Of a stretch of 64,000 bases of DNA, positions 1 through 13,100 are shown in pieces. Origin of the DNA: Haliotis asinina (taxonomy: Eukaryota; Mollusca; Gastropoda; Lepetellida; Haliotidae). The stretch lies in NCBI RefSeq assembly GCF_037392515.1, contig NC_090281.1, forward strand, positions 42,260,645 to 42,324,644, read 5' to 3'. The notes under the pieces are model-generated. The model worked only from the letters and a program-made list of their open reading frames with translations. It was not told the DNA's origin and searched no databases. Position 1 is the stretch's first letter, and each line of letters opens with the position of its first letter. The position numbers and the translations under genes were made by a program.

Positions 1-99
1 TTGAGATCAGATATGATTTCATTCCGACTTTAAACACGTTTTCTTTCAACATAACGGTTCCGGTGACTTTTATTTTCTATGCAGTCATTCTTGTGAATT

Positions 100-1770
100 G
101 GTGGATGTTTTGGTGTACTCATGTATGCGTGTGGCGGTGCACGATGCATTGGTGGATGTTGTGGTGTACTCATTTATATCGGTGGCGGTGTCCCATACTT
201 TGGTGGATGTTGTGGTGCACTGAGGTATGCAGGTGCCGGTGTCCTATCCATTGGTGGATGTTGTGGTGTGCTCATGTATGCCGGTGGCGGTGCCCCATGC
301 ATTAGTGGATGTTGTGGTGTGCTCATGTATGCATTTGGCGGTGCATCATGCATTGGTGGATGTTGTGGTGTATTCATGTATGCCAGTGGTGGTGCGTCAT
401 GCATTGGTGCATCTTGTGGTGTGCTCATGTATGCTGGTGTCAGTGCACCATGCATTGGTGGATGTTGTTATGTACTCATGTATGCCGGTGGCAGTGCGTC
501 ATGCATTGGTGGATGCGATGGTGGTGTCTCATGTATTAGGTTCCTAGTGCGCCATGCATTGGTGAATGTTGTGGTGTACTCATGTATGCCGGTGGCTGTG
601 CACGACCCCTTGGTGGATGATGTGGTGTACTCATGTATGCTGGTGACGGTGCGCCATGCATTGGTGGATGTTGTGGTGTACTCCTGTATGTCGGTGTGGT
701 TGCACCATGCATTGATGGATGTTGTACTGTACTCATGTATGCCAGTGGTGGTGCACTATGCATTGATGGATGTTGTGGTGTACTCATGTATGCCGGTGAC
801 GGTGTGCCATGCATTGGTAGATTTTGTGGTGTACTCATGTATGCCGGTGGCTGTGCACGATCCCTTGGTGGATGTGATGGTGGTGTGTCATGTATGCCGG
901 TGGCGGTGTGCCATGCATTGGTGGATGTTGTGGTGTCCTCATGTATACGGGTGGCGGTGCGCCATGCATTGGTAAATGTTATGGTTGTGTCTCATGTATG
1001 AGGGTGCTGGTGCTACATGCATTGGTGGATGGTGTACTGTACTCATGTATGCCGGTGGTGGTGCCCCATGTATTGCTGGATGTTGTGGTGTCCTCATGTA
1101 TGCCGGTGGCGGTGCGCCATGCATTGGTGGATGTTGTGGTGTGCTCATGTATGAATGTGGTGGTGCCCCATGCATTGCTGGATGTTGTGGTGTACTCATG
1201 TATGCTGGTGACGGTGCGCCATGCATTGGTGGATGTTGTGGTGTACTCCTGTATGTCGGTGTGGTTGCGCCATGCATTGGTGGATGTTGTACTGTACGCA
1301 TGTATGCCAGTGGTGGTGCACTATGCATTGGTGGATGTTGTTGTGTACTCATGTATGCCGCTGGCGGTGTGCCATGCATTGGTGTATGTGATGGTGGTGT
1401 GTCATGTATGCCGCTGGCGTTGCACCATGCATTGGTAGATTTTGTGATGTACTCATGTATGCCGGTGGCGGTGTGCCATGCATTGGTGGATGTGATGGTG
1501 GTGTGTCATGTATACCGGTCGCGGTGTGCCATGCATTGGTGGATGTTGTGGTGTCCTCATCTATACGGGTGGCGGTGCGCCATGCATTGGTAAATGTTAT
1601 GGTTGTGTCTCATGTATGAGGGTGCTGGTGCTACATGCATTGGTGGATGGTGTACTGTACTCATGTATGCCGATGGTGGTGCCCCATGTATTGCTGGATG
1701 TTGTGGTGTACTCATGTATGCCGGTGGCGGTGTGCCATGCATTGGTGGATGTTGTGGTGTACTCATGCAG
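100..1770. repeat. Minisatellite, 51-bp unit, with higher-order repeat
   Basis: About 32 head-to-tail copies of a 51-bp unit, each ending near GCCATGCATTGGTGGATG. Because 51 is divisible by three, the array stays open in several frames on both strands and gives long spurious ORFs; the minus strand reads as a 17-residue Pro/Met/His-rich repeat (PPMHGAPPPAYMSTPQH). Variant units of 53 bp (for example near 505, 860, 1390 and 1480) shift the frame, so no reading frame crosses the whole array. Blocks of several units are duplicated at roughly 565-618 bp (the segment at about 860-1060 recurs at about 1480-1680), a higher-order repeat. No splice sites or start context support a gene, so I treat it as satellite DNA, but a coding origin on the minus strand cannot be fully excluded. 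Confidence 0.9.
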
Positions 1771-3690
1771 AAGAAACAACATGTTGATTTACAAAAATTT
1801 ACAAAATTTAAATGTCATATTTACAAACATTTACAACGATTGTAAAGGTGATGTTTACAAGGCTTGTAAATGTTTGGAAATTTAGGAACGATTTTACCGC
1901 TACTTCTTTCAATTTTGCCATTTCTCAAGAATATCCATGACTCTTTTTACTTACTAATTTATTATTTCTTTTGTTCTGTTAGAGTTCTTACTGTCGATAT
2001 GCATAATGGATCTTGCATGTGACATATTTATTCATGAAAACCGAAGGAATAAGCCATATTTTGTGTAGTCCATTTGTGCTTTATATCAATGCAACTGCGT
2101 CTGGTGCGTGAAAACATGAAAGTTCATGTGTGCGGTCAGCATTGATCCATATACCAAATACTTGTGCCTGTTAAAACAGATGTCTTGCCTTTGTTCGAAA
2201 TCATCATCCCAAGGTCATTCCGATGATTTTACCACTCTACTCCATGGAAACTATATGCATTCTCTAAATAACACCTGTCACTAGAACTTTTATGTTGGTG
2301 CTCATTAACGGTGTTATGCAACTGGCGTCTTCAAGAAATCTCATAAACATGTCAATAGATAATTGGTAGTGATGTCAGTGTGGATTGGAGCAAGTAGTCA
2401 AATGAATTAATAAAAATCATTGTGTAACAAGATTTATATAATCATTTACAAGAATTATGTTACAGAATATTTAAATGGTGCGTTCCTGTCTATCATTTGT
2501 TTGTTTATGTTCGGCGTACATAAATTTTTAATTTATTATTCATACATAGAACATAACTTACATAACTGTACAATCTGCTTTGCATTTGGTGACTTTCGTG
2601 AATATAAGAAATTCTTAAAGTGCTACACAATCATACATCATCAGTGTCAACAGTGATAGTTCACTTCATACACAACTGACCCAACAAGATGGGGAAAAAC
2701 TTTTCCATACTCTGTTATGGTCTTCCTTTCTGCTTGAAGATGTTTTTTTGTCTTAAGTCTATGGTTACTTCGGTGAGCATCCACAATTTTACCATCAAGA
2801 CACCAAAAATAATTATCTTACCAATAACATTCTCGTAAATGCTCTATATTGATACAATTAGTTTGTATGTGTGGAATGCACTTTACAAAGGTAAATAAAC
2901 CAAAGTTCCAATACGAGATTATCATATGACAAACCACGAGGTTAATTCTGCAATCCTATATAGTATCAAATCTAAAAGAAGCAGTGACGAAGAGGTAGGC
3001 AGATCTTAAGATGGACAGATTATTGAGATCAGATAATTCACTATTTCCATATAAGATTCTCTTCAAGCTTTACCCATGTTTGTTATTCAAATTTATATAC
3101 ATATGTGACAACACATGCTGCATTTAAATTTTGTATTGTATGTTGTATGGTACCGGTGTCGATATAAACTGTAAAGCTGTTCACAATCCCATGTCATTTT
3201 TTACCAATAAAAAACAAACACAATAATTAAGCACAAAAATGAGATGTGTAAATCATTCCCTCTGCTGGTGATGGCTGTGTGGGATTAATTAAACGACCAA
3301 ACCCAGTTGAGCATGCCTTATAATTCTCTTACTCTTAAAATAAACAACTTCAATCCAAAGAGGATACCACTAGTGGGATTATTTGGCCGATTTGAGTTTT
3401 AGTGTTTTGATAACGCTCAGTCTTGATGAACAATAGTCTATTTCAACAACATGGTCAATTGGTAAAATTCATATTAAAGTGACATACCTTTATTTACATG
3501 TTTCACAAACCGTTGTGTACACGTGCACTGTCCATTGTATTTCTTGGTTGGAGAGGTTACAGAGAGGAAGAGTAACTCAAAGTAATTTGATGACCTTTAG
3601 AGATCTAAATACATACATGAACACCCGATGGGAAAATGCAGTTGATCATTTCACACCAACATACGGACATTTTTGCTATCGTGAATTTGA
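1771..3690. other. AT-rich DNA, no gene seen
   Basis: Only short random ORFs. The first 100 bases (1785-1875) hold a cluster of TTTACAA and TTGTAAA motifs in both orientations, which recurs at 8795-8851. The end of the stretch should contain the promoter of the gene that starts at 3718, but no convincing TATA or CpG-rich block is visible. Confidence 0.5.
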
Positions 3691-3717
3691 GACTTTACAT
3701 CTACAAAACCGTTCAGA

Positions 3718-5760
3718 ATGTCTGTCAGCGATATTTCTTCAGAGGGCACATTCAGCTCAGGTGAGTATATTGCAGATGATGCAAGTATATTATTTGTAAA
3801 ATCAGTAAGGCAACCCTGATGATGCCAGGTGTTCCTTCAGCAGCATGGTTGTTGAGAAATCTTACACTCAAGACTACCATATCATCTAGCAGGGAGCTCA
3901 ATATACAGAGTCGTAGAGTATCCCTGCCATTCAGTAAGTGTTTAGTATATTGAATCACGATATGAGAACAACAGCCCGACTAATTGGCTAATCAAAGGTT
4001 TATTACATGTCATAAATATCCTTCCTGGGACTTAATCAGGCTATGGGGGTGGAATATATTAACCAGGTAACACCAGCTGTTTTTTGTGGTTGAGCTGAAG
4101 GATTACCTGTTGCATGTAATTTCAATCATAATGTATAATCAGTATAAGACTGATTTTGGACATATTCTTACAGATGTAAAATGTTCTGTTTTATGTTTTA
4201 AGACATAGGTTTCATCAAAAACAACAATGACGGAGCAATACAGACTAATCCCAGTATTCATGCATATAGGTATTTTGGGTTCCCATATCACACGTCATTA
4301 TATGGATGGAATAGTCACTTTAATAGATATATCCTTTTCAAAATCGCTCAGGCATTTCAAAATCAAATTTAACACAAATATATTTGAAAAACTAAATTGA
4401 TTGTTTATTCCTTTGTAAATGTTTGTAACGTTTTCAGACAAGATATTCTTATACAATGTTGTATTAGCAGTAATTCGACTTTACTTAAGACTTTAGATGC
4501 AATACCTGCTAGTCATTTTGTTAGGTTTTTCAAAATGCTCATTGCATTTTCCCCATGAATTTACTTTCACAGACAACTGTGAGGCAGGTTGTACGGAATG
4601 CTGAGTCTGTAGAAGGAATGACCCTAAATCCACAACAGACGTAAGAATATACTTTAATATGATTTAAATACAGTAACTGAAAGAGTTTCAATGCATTAAA
4701 CCATTCAACAAGTAAAACTTCAGGTGTTTCTACAATAACCTCGACATTAATGTATCTTCATTGTGTTGACAAGAAATTTAGAATTGTATTTTTTTAGGTT
4801 GGAAACAGGACAGAATAAGGACGCTAAGGCAGCTCTCCCTGTTATTCCGCAAGCTGAGTTTCAAGGTATTGCAGTTCTGCTTAATGCTCTGTCCTATATG
4901 CATCAGTGCACAACAAAGAATGAGCACAACCCACTGTCATATGAATAAGAATGCTCATTTCTTGAGCTCCAAACAGTAAAATTATGTAACAAAATGTGAT
5001 GTTTATGGGCGATTTTGTTCAACCGTTTGAATCGGGTGCATGTGACTTCTTGCTATAATTCTGTAATCACTCTATAATATACGTCAGTTTTATAGAAACA
5101 TAAAGTTTGTGTCGGGGTATTGTATTTTGTTTGTTGCAGTGGCTATGACAAGATGTTTGCAGACAAAAAAGGAAACCGTCCCAAGAAAGAAAAACAACCA
5201 AAACAAACACAATGATGTCATGAGAAGAAGTTCCAGAAAAACTACAGTAAGTAAACATGAAAACCAATTTAAGTAGCTTTCGGGAATCAAGAATTAGATG
5301 AAAATTTTTTAAGAGGATGCACTACATAACTTGGCTTACCATCAATTAGAAAGGAAGAAGGCATGTTAATTGATGAATCTTAACTGAGATGATATCAATT
5401 AACAATTCATTAGGCCTTGTTAATTAATGAACCCTTACTGACATGACTTGCTCATCAATGAACAAGGGATTAGGCCTTGTTATGTGTTGAGGCTTTGTTC
5501 AAGGCTGGGAGATACAGTAACAATCACCCCACAGTAGTAATCCGTGTGATCTTTCAAAGGAGAAAAAAGGTTGTACCATACAACACCTGTGTTCTAATGC
5601 ACTAAATACACAAGTATCAATAATACCTGCTATGAGATAATGAGAATAACCATTGATTCTATTTTCACATTGGTTTACCATTCACAAGTATAATCATATT
5701 GACTGTTTTCTTCAGAAATCGAGTCAAAGGGATGCAACAGGCAGACCTCCCCATCCATAA
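3718..5760 (+). CDS. Small multi-exon gene, function unknown, basic C-terminus
   Basis: I do not recognise the family. Four 3' exons chain in perfect phase: part of 4573-4640, then 4798-4865, 5140-5246 and 5716-5760 (TAA stop), each with a clear acceptor (for example ACTTTCACAG) and donor (GTAAGA, GTATTG, GTAAGT). They encode about 95 residues, ending in a Lys/Arg/Asn-rich basic tail (RRSSRKTTKSSQRD), which suggests a nuclear or nucleic-acid-binding protein (inference). A likely first exon is 3718-3760: ATG is the first start after in-frame stops and the exon ends at GTGAGT. A candidate second exon (3829-3933, donor GTAAGT) continues in phase from the first but does not phase into 4573, so one small exon is missing or the 5' model is wrong; that second exon also contains a repeat-like hairpin. 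A poly(A) signal follows 160 bp after the stop. The 3' half is well supported, the 5' half weakly. Confidence 0.6.
3889..3926. repeat. Hairpin of CAGGGAG...CCCTG family inside candidate exon
   Basis: GCAGGGAG and TATCCCTGC arms flank an AT-rich middle very similar to the hairpin insert at 6621-6658 (shared GTAGAGTATCCCTG). Unlike the other copies it has no evident 5-bp target duplication. It lies in the candidate second exon of the gene at 3718-5760. Confidence 0.55.
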
Positions 5761-5919
5761 GAAATCAAAATATGAACAAGTATTAAAGAATGCACAACTA
5801 CAATGCTACCCCATTGTTTTTGATTGTATGTTTGATAATAATGTGTAAAATATTTTCCGTAAATTTGTAAATGGAATGTTTTTGTATGAAATTTAATCTT
5901 CCTCTTGTTATAATCTGTA

Positions 5920-5925
5920 AATAAA
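5920..5925 (+). terminator. Poly(A) signal AATAAA
   Basis: Canonical AATAAA 160 bp after the stop codon at 5758-5760, in a T-rich 3' UTR; it supports the plus-strand gene ending here. Confidence 0.7.
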
Positions 5926-6539
5926 CACCTAGTGTAAGCTTGACACTGTTTATTTGTTTTGGGATAATTTAATTTGCATGAAAGACGGGAGTATTATAAA
6001 GGTGAAACAAATTCCGCATTAAAGAATACCATTTCCATCAACAGTGCAGTATTGACCATGGAGCACTATCAAGCGAACATCAAATTTATTTCAGTGTTAT
6101 GCTAAATTCCTTGTTCACGCGTCATAAACCAAATTCAGCACATTACAACTTTCACCACCTAAACAACCCACTCCTCGACGCATTATCGCGATGATGATAC
6201 TGCAAGTTGTCAAACCAGCCTACAACTCATCAGAAACAATTTCAAAATGTTTTTTTTTATCCAATTTTTTATCCAATAAAGATGTAGCAGAGTAGCGAGG
6301 GAAATGCAAACAGTGTGACTCGCCACACCTCAAATATGGTTCCTATGCCATGTGAATAAACTGACAATGCACAAAGTCGAACGAAGGCCATTCTGTGTTT
6401 TTACAGGCACAAGGTGGATAAGAACTTACTAGTATTTGGCGTTACCACTATTGATCACGAGATAAAAAAAAACCCAAAACATATGAAATATCAACATGTC
6501 AAATATTCCACCACTATAAGTATTAGTAACATATATTCC
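5926..6539. other. Intergenic DNA, nothing recognised
   Basis: AT-rich sequence between the poly(A) site of the first gene and a TTAA-type transposon copy. No ORF or repeat that I can name. Confidence 0.5.
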
Positions 6540-7789
6540 ATTATATCAGTTCTGCTGTTTGTAAGAAAATAATAAAATTACAAGCATACAATCGCAATTC
6601 AGAAGTGCAATATGATGTACCAGGGAGCCTATATAGAGTATTGTAGAGTATCCCTGGTTGTACTTGGACTTTCGTCCCTTGTAACGAAGCCCGCGGGAGA
6701 CCAAACCCAGTCATTAATGGTGGATGTGCACTCAAGTGTAACGACGGCTACCGATTGTCTGCTTCATTTGCTGATACGCCGAGGGCTCATAAGGTGGGGA
6801 CCATAGTATGTTCAGAAAGATATGTTTGATGGGCATTTTAGAAGTATGGCGAGTCACAAGAAAGTAAGATTCTTTATGGATAACAACTTTTTGTATTGTA
6901 TATGATGCGTCGTTTCACAATGGACTGATATACCGTTGTCAAACAAAATCATATACACTATGTTGTTATCCATAAAGAATGTATGTAGAGATGTTGGGTT
7001 TTGTAAACCCACCTCTGAATTTGCCTTCGATCCAATCAAAAATCATCTCAGTAGAGATGGTGGAAATTGTAATTCGTCCAAGTACAAAGCAGGACTTGAA
7101 ACTGACAAGCGTTTGCACCAGTTTCCGTGAGATCCAGTCATCCGAGAAAAACGGATGTAGTTTCTTTGCAACCCATAGACATAAAAACATGTCATATGTA
7201 CAAGTATCACACCTGCTTAATTACATAATGCGGCTGAGACAGGACTCGGGTGCATGTGTCATCAATGAATTTATTTTGTTTATGGCGTATAGCCTGCTAG
7301 GTGTTAAGTTTAAATTGCATGTGGTCAATGATTGAAGCTGTGTATTGCATATAGTCTTTAGCAGACAGGCAGCCATACATATAGGTGTCAATAAACCAGA
7401 CATTAAGCTTTCTCTGTGATAGAGGCTTCTTCTTACAATCAACATGTTTTTATGTAACGAGTAGATTAATTACTTGTTTGTGTACACAACCAAGATTAGA
7501 CTACTGCTCACGATCTCATACTCCGGGCATGCATACTGTTTCAAGCTCCGTGAACCTATTCACTGCGCATGCGGTATGGGCGCAGCGCAGCACAACTGTT
7601 GAAACTTCTTCCCCCAGCGCTAGGGGAAATTTAGTGAATCGCTTGAACTCCGAATTCGCGGGTTTTTTCCATCGCGTTTTTTTTCTTTATAGGTTGAATT
7701 GGCATTTTTTTATGATTTGTTTCGGTAACTGCATACCAAAAGGTATCAGAATCTGCAAAGATGTGTTTTCCTTTTTCATGTGACCTTTT
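6540..7789 (-). mobile_element. Non-autonomous TTAA-type transposon, diverged copy
   Basis: Reverse-orientation copy of the element at 28420-29737. The shared segments include the GCGC-rich block near 7560-7640, the stretch around 7190-7340 and the nested foldback at 6865-6985 (ATTCTTTATGGATAACAAC and its complement). The terminal motif CATGTGACCTTT is at 7778-7789; the other end has decayed. It contains no meaningful ORF. A 38-bp hairpin is inserted at 6621-6658. Confidence 0.75.
6621..6658. mobile_element. 38-bp hairpin insertion with 5-bp target duplication
   Basis: The insert starts CAGGGAGCCTATATAGAG and ends TATCCCTGGT, and is flanked by perfect TGTAC repeats at 6616-6620 and 6659-6663. 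The related transposon copy at 28.4-29.7 kb lacks the insert at this place (it reads straight through TTTTGTACTTGGG on the opposite strand), so this is an insertion rather than an ancestral hairpin. Confidence 0.75.
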
Positions 7790-10121
7790 AGAAGGTTTCG
7801 TTCCATGAGATAACCTATCAAAATAATATAACATATCAATAATGCCCTATGTTCCAGGGTGGGCAGTTATCTCTGGAGGTCTTGATGTTTCTTTTTCTTT
7901 GAGAGCAGTGTCTGGCCAGCACTATGTTCAGTTTATTAATTTGCATCTCCAGTCCAACATGAAATTTATCATCTCGAAAACGTTAGGATGGGCTTTTCCA
8001 ACAAGTTACTTTAACCTCCCATGCCAACCTCCAACCTGTTATTTGTCCAGGGCACATTTCTGTCATGGGCTTCCATTCCTGATGGTTATTGTTTAGTTAT
8101 GTTAAATATAGCAGTATGTGTTAACTGCAAAATAGCCCGTGTACAACAGGTGTAGTCCCACGAAGCCTAAAATTATTCAGTTGGCTTATGGGACTTCATG
8201 CCTCAATGATTTTATGGGATTGTGGTGGATTGTTGCTTGGCTGACCACAGAAAGGAAGAATCAACAGAAACAACAAAAATCAAATATGATTGTGAAATAT
8301 TTCAAAAGGTGACCTATCCCATCTGTATCACTGGTACTATTGGTAAAAGTTGGATCGACCACATGATTCATAGCAACATATACTGTCATGTGTTATGTTA
8401 TCACAACACAATCTCTATCATTTAGCATATTATCAGAGGTGACAAGGTGATATTGTTTATGGTTATTGTTTTTCACTGTTCTCAAACACAAAATAAGTGG
8501 GATACTGAGTCGAAATTCTTTTCTAAACAGCTTGCGCATAGTGAAAGACACACCAATGCATCTTCACTCCACCGAACACTGTAGTAAGAGCATCAGCATC
8601 CTACCCCTAACAGAGTGACCCCTGTTCACTGAACAGTGGTCTGTCCCACTCTTATTTCACGCCCCAATTACCTCATTAATTATGTCGAGTGGTCAAACTG
8701 TAATTAGCCTTTGGGATTTATTAGGCGTGAATTTGAGGCCTTGCAGACCGTTTTACCATCACCCACCAATTATTTCCCCTTGTGGATCTTTACAAATTGT
8801 AAATGTCTTGTAAACATCATCTTTACAAAAGATTTACAAGCTTGTAAAGGTGAACTTTTTTCCAGTGACTGTTACATCCTGGTACATAGTTCAGGAGCCC
8901 ATATAGCTACTGAATCTTCCCATATTTTCCCACCGGGGATCTCCACAGGTATTGGTTAGAGACAAAAATCATCTTCGTCCTGTGACGTGGCGTGTTTATT
9001 CTAAAACTTTCATAGTTTGTAATATAATGTTGGTGTCAAAACAATTCCTTACCTAACTGTCACCTGAATTCTGTTAGAATGAAATATGAATATCATAATG
9101 TAGCAAATAAATAATTAGGTATTAGAAGCGGAATTACTTCACACCTTTCATGTCCTTGTGATAGCCATTAGCTGTCTAAGTTGCCAAAGGAGAACGCATT
9201 GACATTCTGTTGCGAATTTTAACACTTTTATTACTCCAAAAAGTATAGCAACATTATAAATATTCGAAATATTAACATTAGCGGACAGTTTAACATTGGC
9301 GGTATACTGAACAGAAAAAGAAACGTTTTCCAAAAAATGAAATCCATAAAGGCGTTCACGTGTATGTCTTATAGTTAAAATCAAATGTTCTTTTGATGTT
9401 CAGTATATTTCTCTCGATAAGTCACGGTTTGCATTTTGTGCTGTGATTAGGCTCCAATACCAAAGTGGAACCTTGTGCGAATAATTATGGTGAACAGGTC
9501 GATAATCCTGCGACTAATCCTTTCTCAGCATACTTGTATTGATTAGTGTCGATTTGTCCAGTAGGGAGCTGGGACTCAAACATTGCTGCCTAGATGTCAC
9601 ACACTGGCGCTAAAGGGAATGCACACGGGCTGAACACGTGTGTAACGTGTATGTGCACCTCATTGAGCACACATGTTATATGAGTGCATAAGAGGATAGG
9701 CTTTCGGTGCAGCGTGATAAATATATAGAATGAATAGTGAAGTAACAGATTTGTCACTACGAATCAGTACACAGCAGGTAGGTTGCTGGTTCCCAGTCTA
9801 TAGTTCGTCACTGATTTCTTACATTTCCACTCTTGCTGTAACAATTTACCATCTAAATTGGATGTCTGTGATATTCTCCCGTTTTCCTGGTGACTGTACG
9901 TTACTTGTCTGAACTGTGATGATGTATGTGATAGACATAGAGAGGCCTCAAACAGACTACAACAAAGGTCGTGTCATGCGTCATCCGTTTGTGGGTTAAA
10001 CTTCACATCATATGATCCCGCGTTTAAAAATGAGACGTAATGAACAGAAACATATTGCATCTTACGAAATCTTCATCTTCCCAAGTCTGCGTTAACTTTA
10101 TGCACAATAGTGTAGGTAGAT
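7790..10121. other. Upstream region of the oxygenase gene, no gene seen
   Basis: Non-coding by inspection. It includes a second TTTACAA/TTGTAAA motif cluster (8795-8851) and, at 9730-9777, a short ATG reading frame ending in a plausible donor (CAG|GTAGGT) that I could not connect to any gene. The promoter of the gene starting at 10122 must lie in its last part; no core element is distinctive. Confidence 0.4.
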
Positions 10122-10152
10122 ATGGCCGAACGCATCGTGACTCATCAAACAG
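10122..10152 (+). CDS. Probable first coding exon of the PhyH oxygenase (GC donor)
   Basis: Encodes [10 protein letters not shown] plus one base (G). The following AG|GCAAGT is the strong consensus of the minor GC-AG intron class. The leftover G plus AA at the start of exon 19169-19250 gives Glu and an in-frame N-terminus of about 11 residues before [13 protein letters not shown], as expected for this family. The intron would be 9 kb. A competing acceptor at 10301 is described separately. Confidence 0.55.
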
Positions 10153-13100
10153 GCAAGTAAAATCTTTTAATGGACAGCATAAGAACATCTGAGCATAGAA
10201 CGGAACACATCTCCATTCTCATCTGTCGAGTATGTACTTGACGTGTCATTTCATTATGAGTATTCGTAAAACCTCCAGCATCGTTCCTTTTCGTTTTCAG
10301 AGCTGAAAGGGAAAACGACAGTGCGGGATTTGTTCACGCTACTGCTCATCTCCACCATGGTGAGTAAGAAAAATGTCTTCGGGAGCACCCTTTCCTCTAT
10401 TTCAAATCTGTTACTTTCGCGCAAGCCACAGGGCTGGTTGGTTGGTTGGTTAGCTAGTTCATTTGAAGTTCCGACTATGCTTGTCTTAAGAGGCGACTAA
10501 CGGGTGGGATCGGGTGGTCAGGCTCGCTGACTTGGTTGACACATGTCATCGGTTTCCAATTGCGCAGATCGATGCTCATGTTGTTGATCACTTTATTGTG
10601 TTGTGCAGACTCGATTATTTACAGACCACCGCCATATAGCTGGAATGTTGCTGAGTGCGGCGTAAAACTAACCCCACTCATTCAATTTTCTGTATTTCTA
10701 ATTTCTTAATGAATCCATAAGTAATCTCGGGTTGTAAATAGTCACCACATCAACCCACCAGCATCTCCGACCACAGGTGTCGTTTTTTTCCTAATGAAAT
10801 AAAGTTTACGAAAATACATTCTGTTAAAACTTCGTAAGATACAATGAATCTATCAAAACACATTGTAAAACTATCATCCCAGTATAGAGAATGTCAGTTC
10901 AATTGTTTTCTGCCCGGGGCGTATAATACTGAGAGAGTGCGGTGGTTTCACCGAGGGGTTCGAGCTGTTTATTGGTCAGGATGTAGTATTCTTTTGTGAC
11001 TTCGTCAGCATCCTTGAACATTGCCAAGGCATGGTTCTTGCGTAGTAGTTGATCGTTAATGAAGTCGAGTCTCTGCATACATTTTTTCAGTATTCAGCTT
11101 GGGCTGCTTGTAATTTCTGAATGGCTGTATCATGTTTGGGTTTATATAGCATGAATAATGAGACAACAGTGGCAGCAGCAGTCGCGCCTACGGGTACCCA
11201 CAGAGTGTAGCTACCCCTATGGTGCCTAGCTAAACCCCCTTTTCTACCGGCTTCGACTGTCTTAGGGTTCTTCTTCCTGGTGACTTGTATCGAGGTCTCA
11301 TGGGGTTCCCCTTACTGTGTCATCGTTTCTTCTTGGGCAGCAGTGTCCATCTTGTATGATACTCTTATTATTATTTTTTTCCATCTATTAAATTGACAGT
11401 GCTTTGCTGTAATAATAGTCGCCGTCATCGGGACTAAAACATGCCATATTTTTGGTATAAAACTGACCGCACAAAGCATTATCATTGAATGGGTCCTTCT
11501 CTAGGTCCTCCTAAAGGTGAAGTCGGCACTCCGGGGGAATAGGAAGGAAGCAGGACCCTGTACCTGTGTAAATCTGGGTCATAGTCGACCCAATAGTCTT
11601 TGTCATCTCGGCCCCAATAGTTTATTGATTCCCTTGGCAAGCAGTTTCTGAATTTTATCTGGAGTAATATTTTCACTGAGATACTGATTGGTTTTGCCGC
11701 ATACCGCCAGGGTTACCAGTCTGTCTCATTTGTGATCGACTGGTTCATTATCTTCCATAATTAATTGTTCAAGTAATTCGTCACAATCAAGTTTATATGA
11801 TAGTAGTCGAATTTTTATATCCACAAATATAAATATCCGATTACCACACTAAACACAGAAATGATGCAATACAGTGAATCTCAGGATAAATTTGTTAAAC
11901 CAAGTACATTGCTATTGGTCCTCAATAACGCAATAGACAGGTATGGGCTTCATGTGCAGTTGCGCAGCTGTGTGTTGAGTTCAAATCCTGTCGTTGTCTC
12001 TGTAGATCCCTTGAAACTTTCGTGCAGCGAGGGACTTCAGGTCCTTGCACCTTTCGTGAATCAAGCTATCAAGATCATATCAGTTGCGTCTCTGTAAAGG
12101 GTCCACCTGAGCGGAGCACTCTCATGGCAAAGGAAAGGCACCGACGCAGTCCCCCTTGGGAGAAATGTGCAGCTACTATCTTTCTAATTCACCCTTGGGG
12201 GACTGTGGCTACATACGGACCCTTTTATTAATTGTATAATCTTTCTGCGCAGTCTCTCTTTTCTGTGTAAACAATGGGTTCGTGTAATACAAACTAGTTG
12301 TTAACCCTACTGTAATACAAAAGACCCGAAAATTAGGGGTCGAAGGAAGTTAATAATTGTTTAATACGGGGTTCGGGTGGGGCCCCTCTATCTCTAATTA
12401 GTACTCGTAAAGTAGTTAAATATGAGGGCGATGAACCACTGTTAAGCATTAACGTTACTTTCCATGCACGAGTGCCCTCTAGAACAACTGGAGAGAGTCT
12501 ACCTTACAAATACGGTTTTAAGGATATGCTGAACAGCTAGAGCAACTTTTTGTCGAGTTCTTAACCCTCACTGCCCACTACATAAGTGCATATAAGAAAT
12601 ATGCATTGGGAAATTCTAAAACTTTAACATAGCTCTGTAAAACTTATTTGAACACATCCACCACGTTATTGGAAATATCTATACAGTTCGGGCATTTACA
12701 AAATGTATCGTATATGATACAATGGGAATAAGGGTATTGTGTATCATATATGATACAATATCATATAACAATCAAAACTAACATCATATTTGCTTAAACA
12801 ACTGTTTTACTGACTGATTTTGCACACAGAAAATTGAAACAGCTTTATTTTGTGAGCAGAAACATTGTAAATGTTTGACTGTCGGTAGGATATGGCAAAT
12901 ACGACATGAGCTACATGTCCACACTGTGATCTCCAAAACCAAACCTATGTTTTCTTAATCCCATAGACACTGAACATGAAGTCAAACATTAACATTAAAA
13001 TGTCTCTACCTGTTTGTGTCATATTTGTGGAAATGACAGATTTTGAAAGTAGCAAAAGCATCATTTTCACCTCATAAAATCGTTCAAATGATGACATAAA

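Noticed and set aside
121..1885. Several long plus-strand Cys/Gly- and Val-rich ORFs and minus-strand Pro-rich ORFs
   Set aside because: They arise from a 51-bp tandem repeat divisible by three; frames change at 53-bp units and there is no splice or start support.
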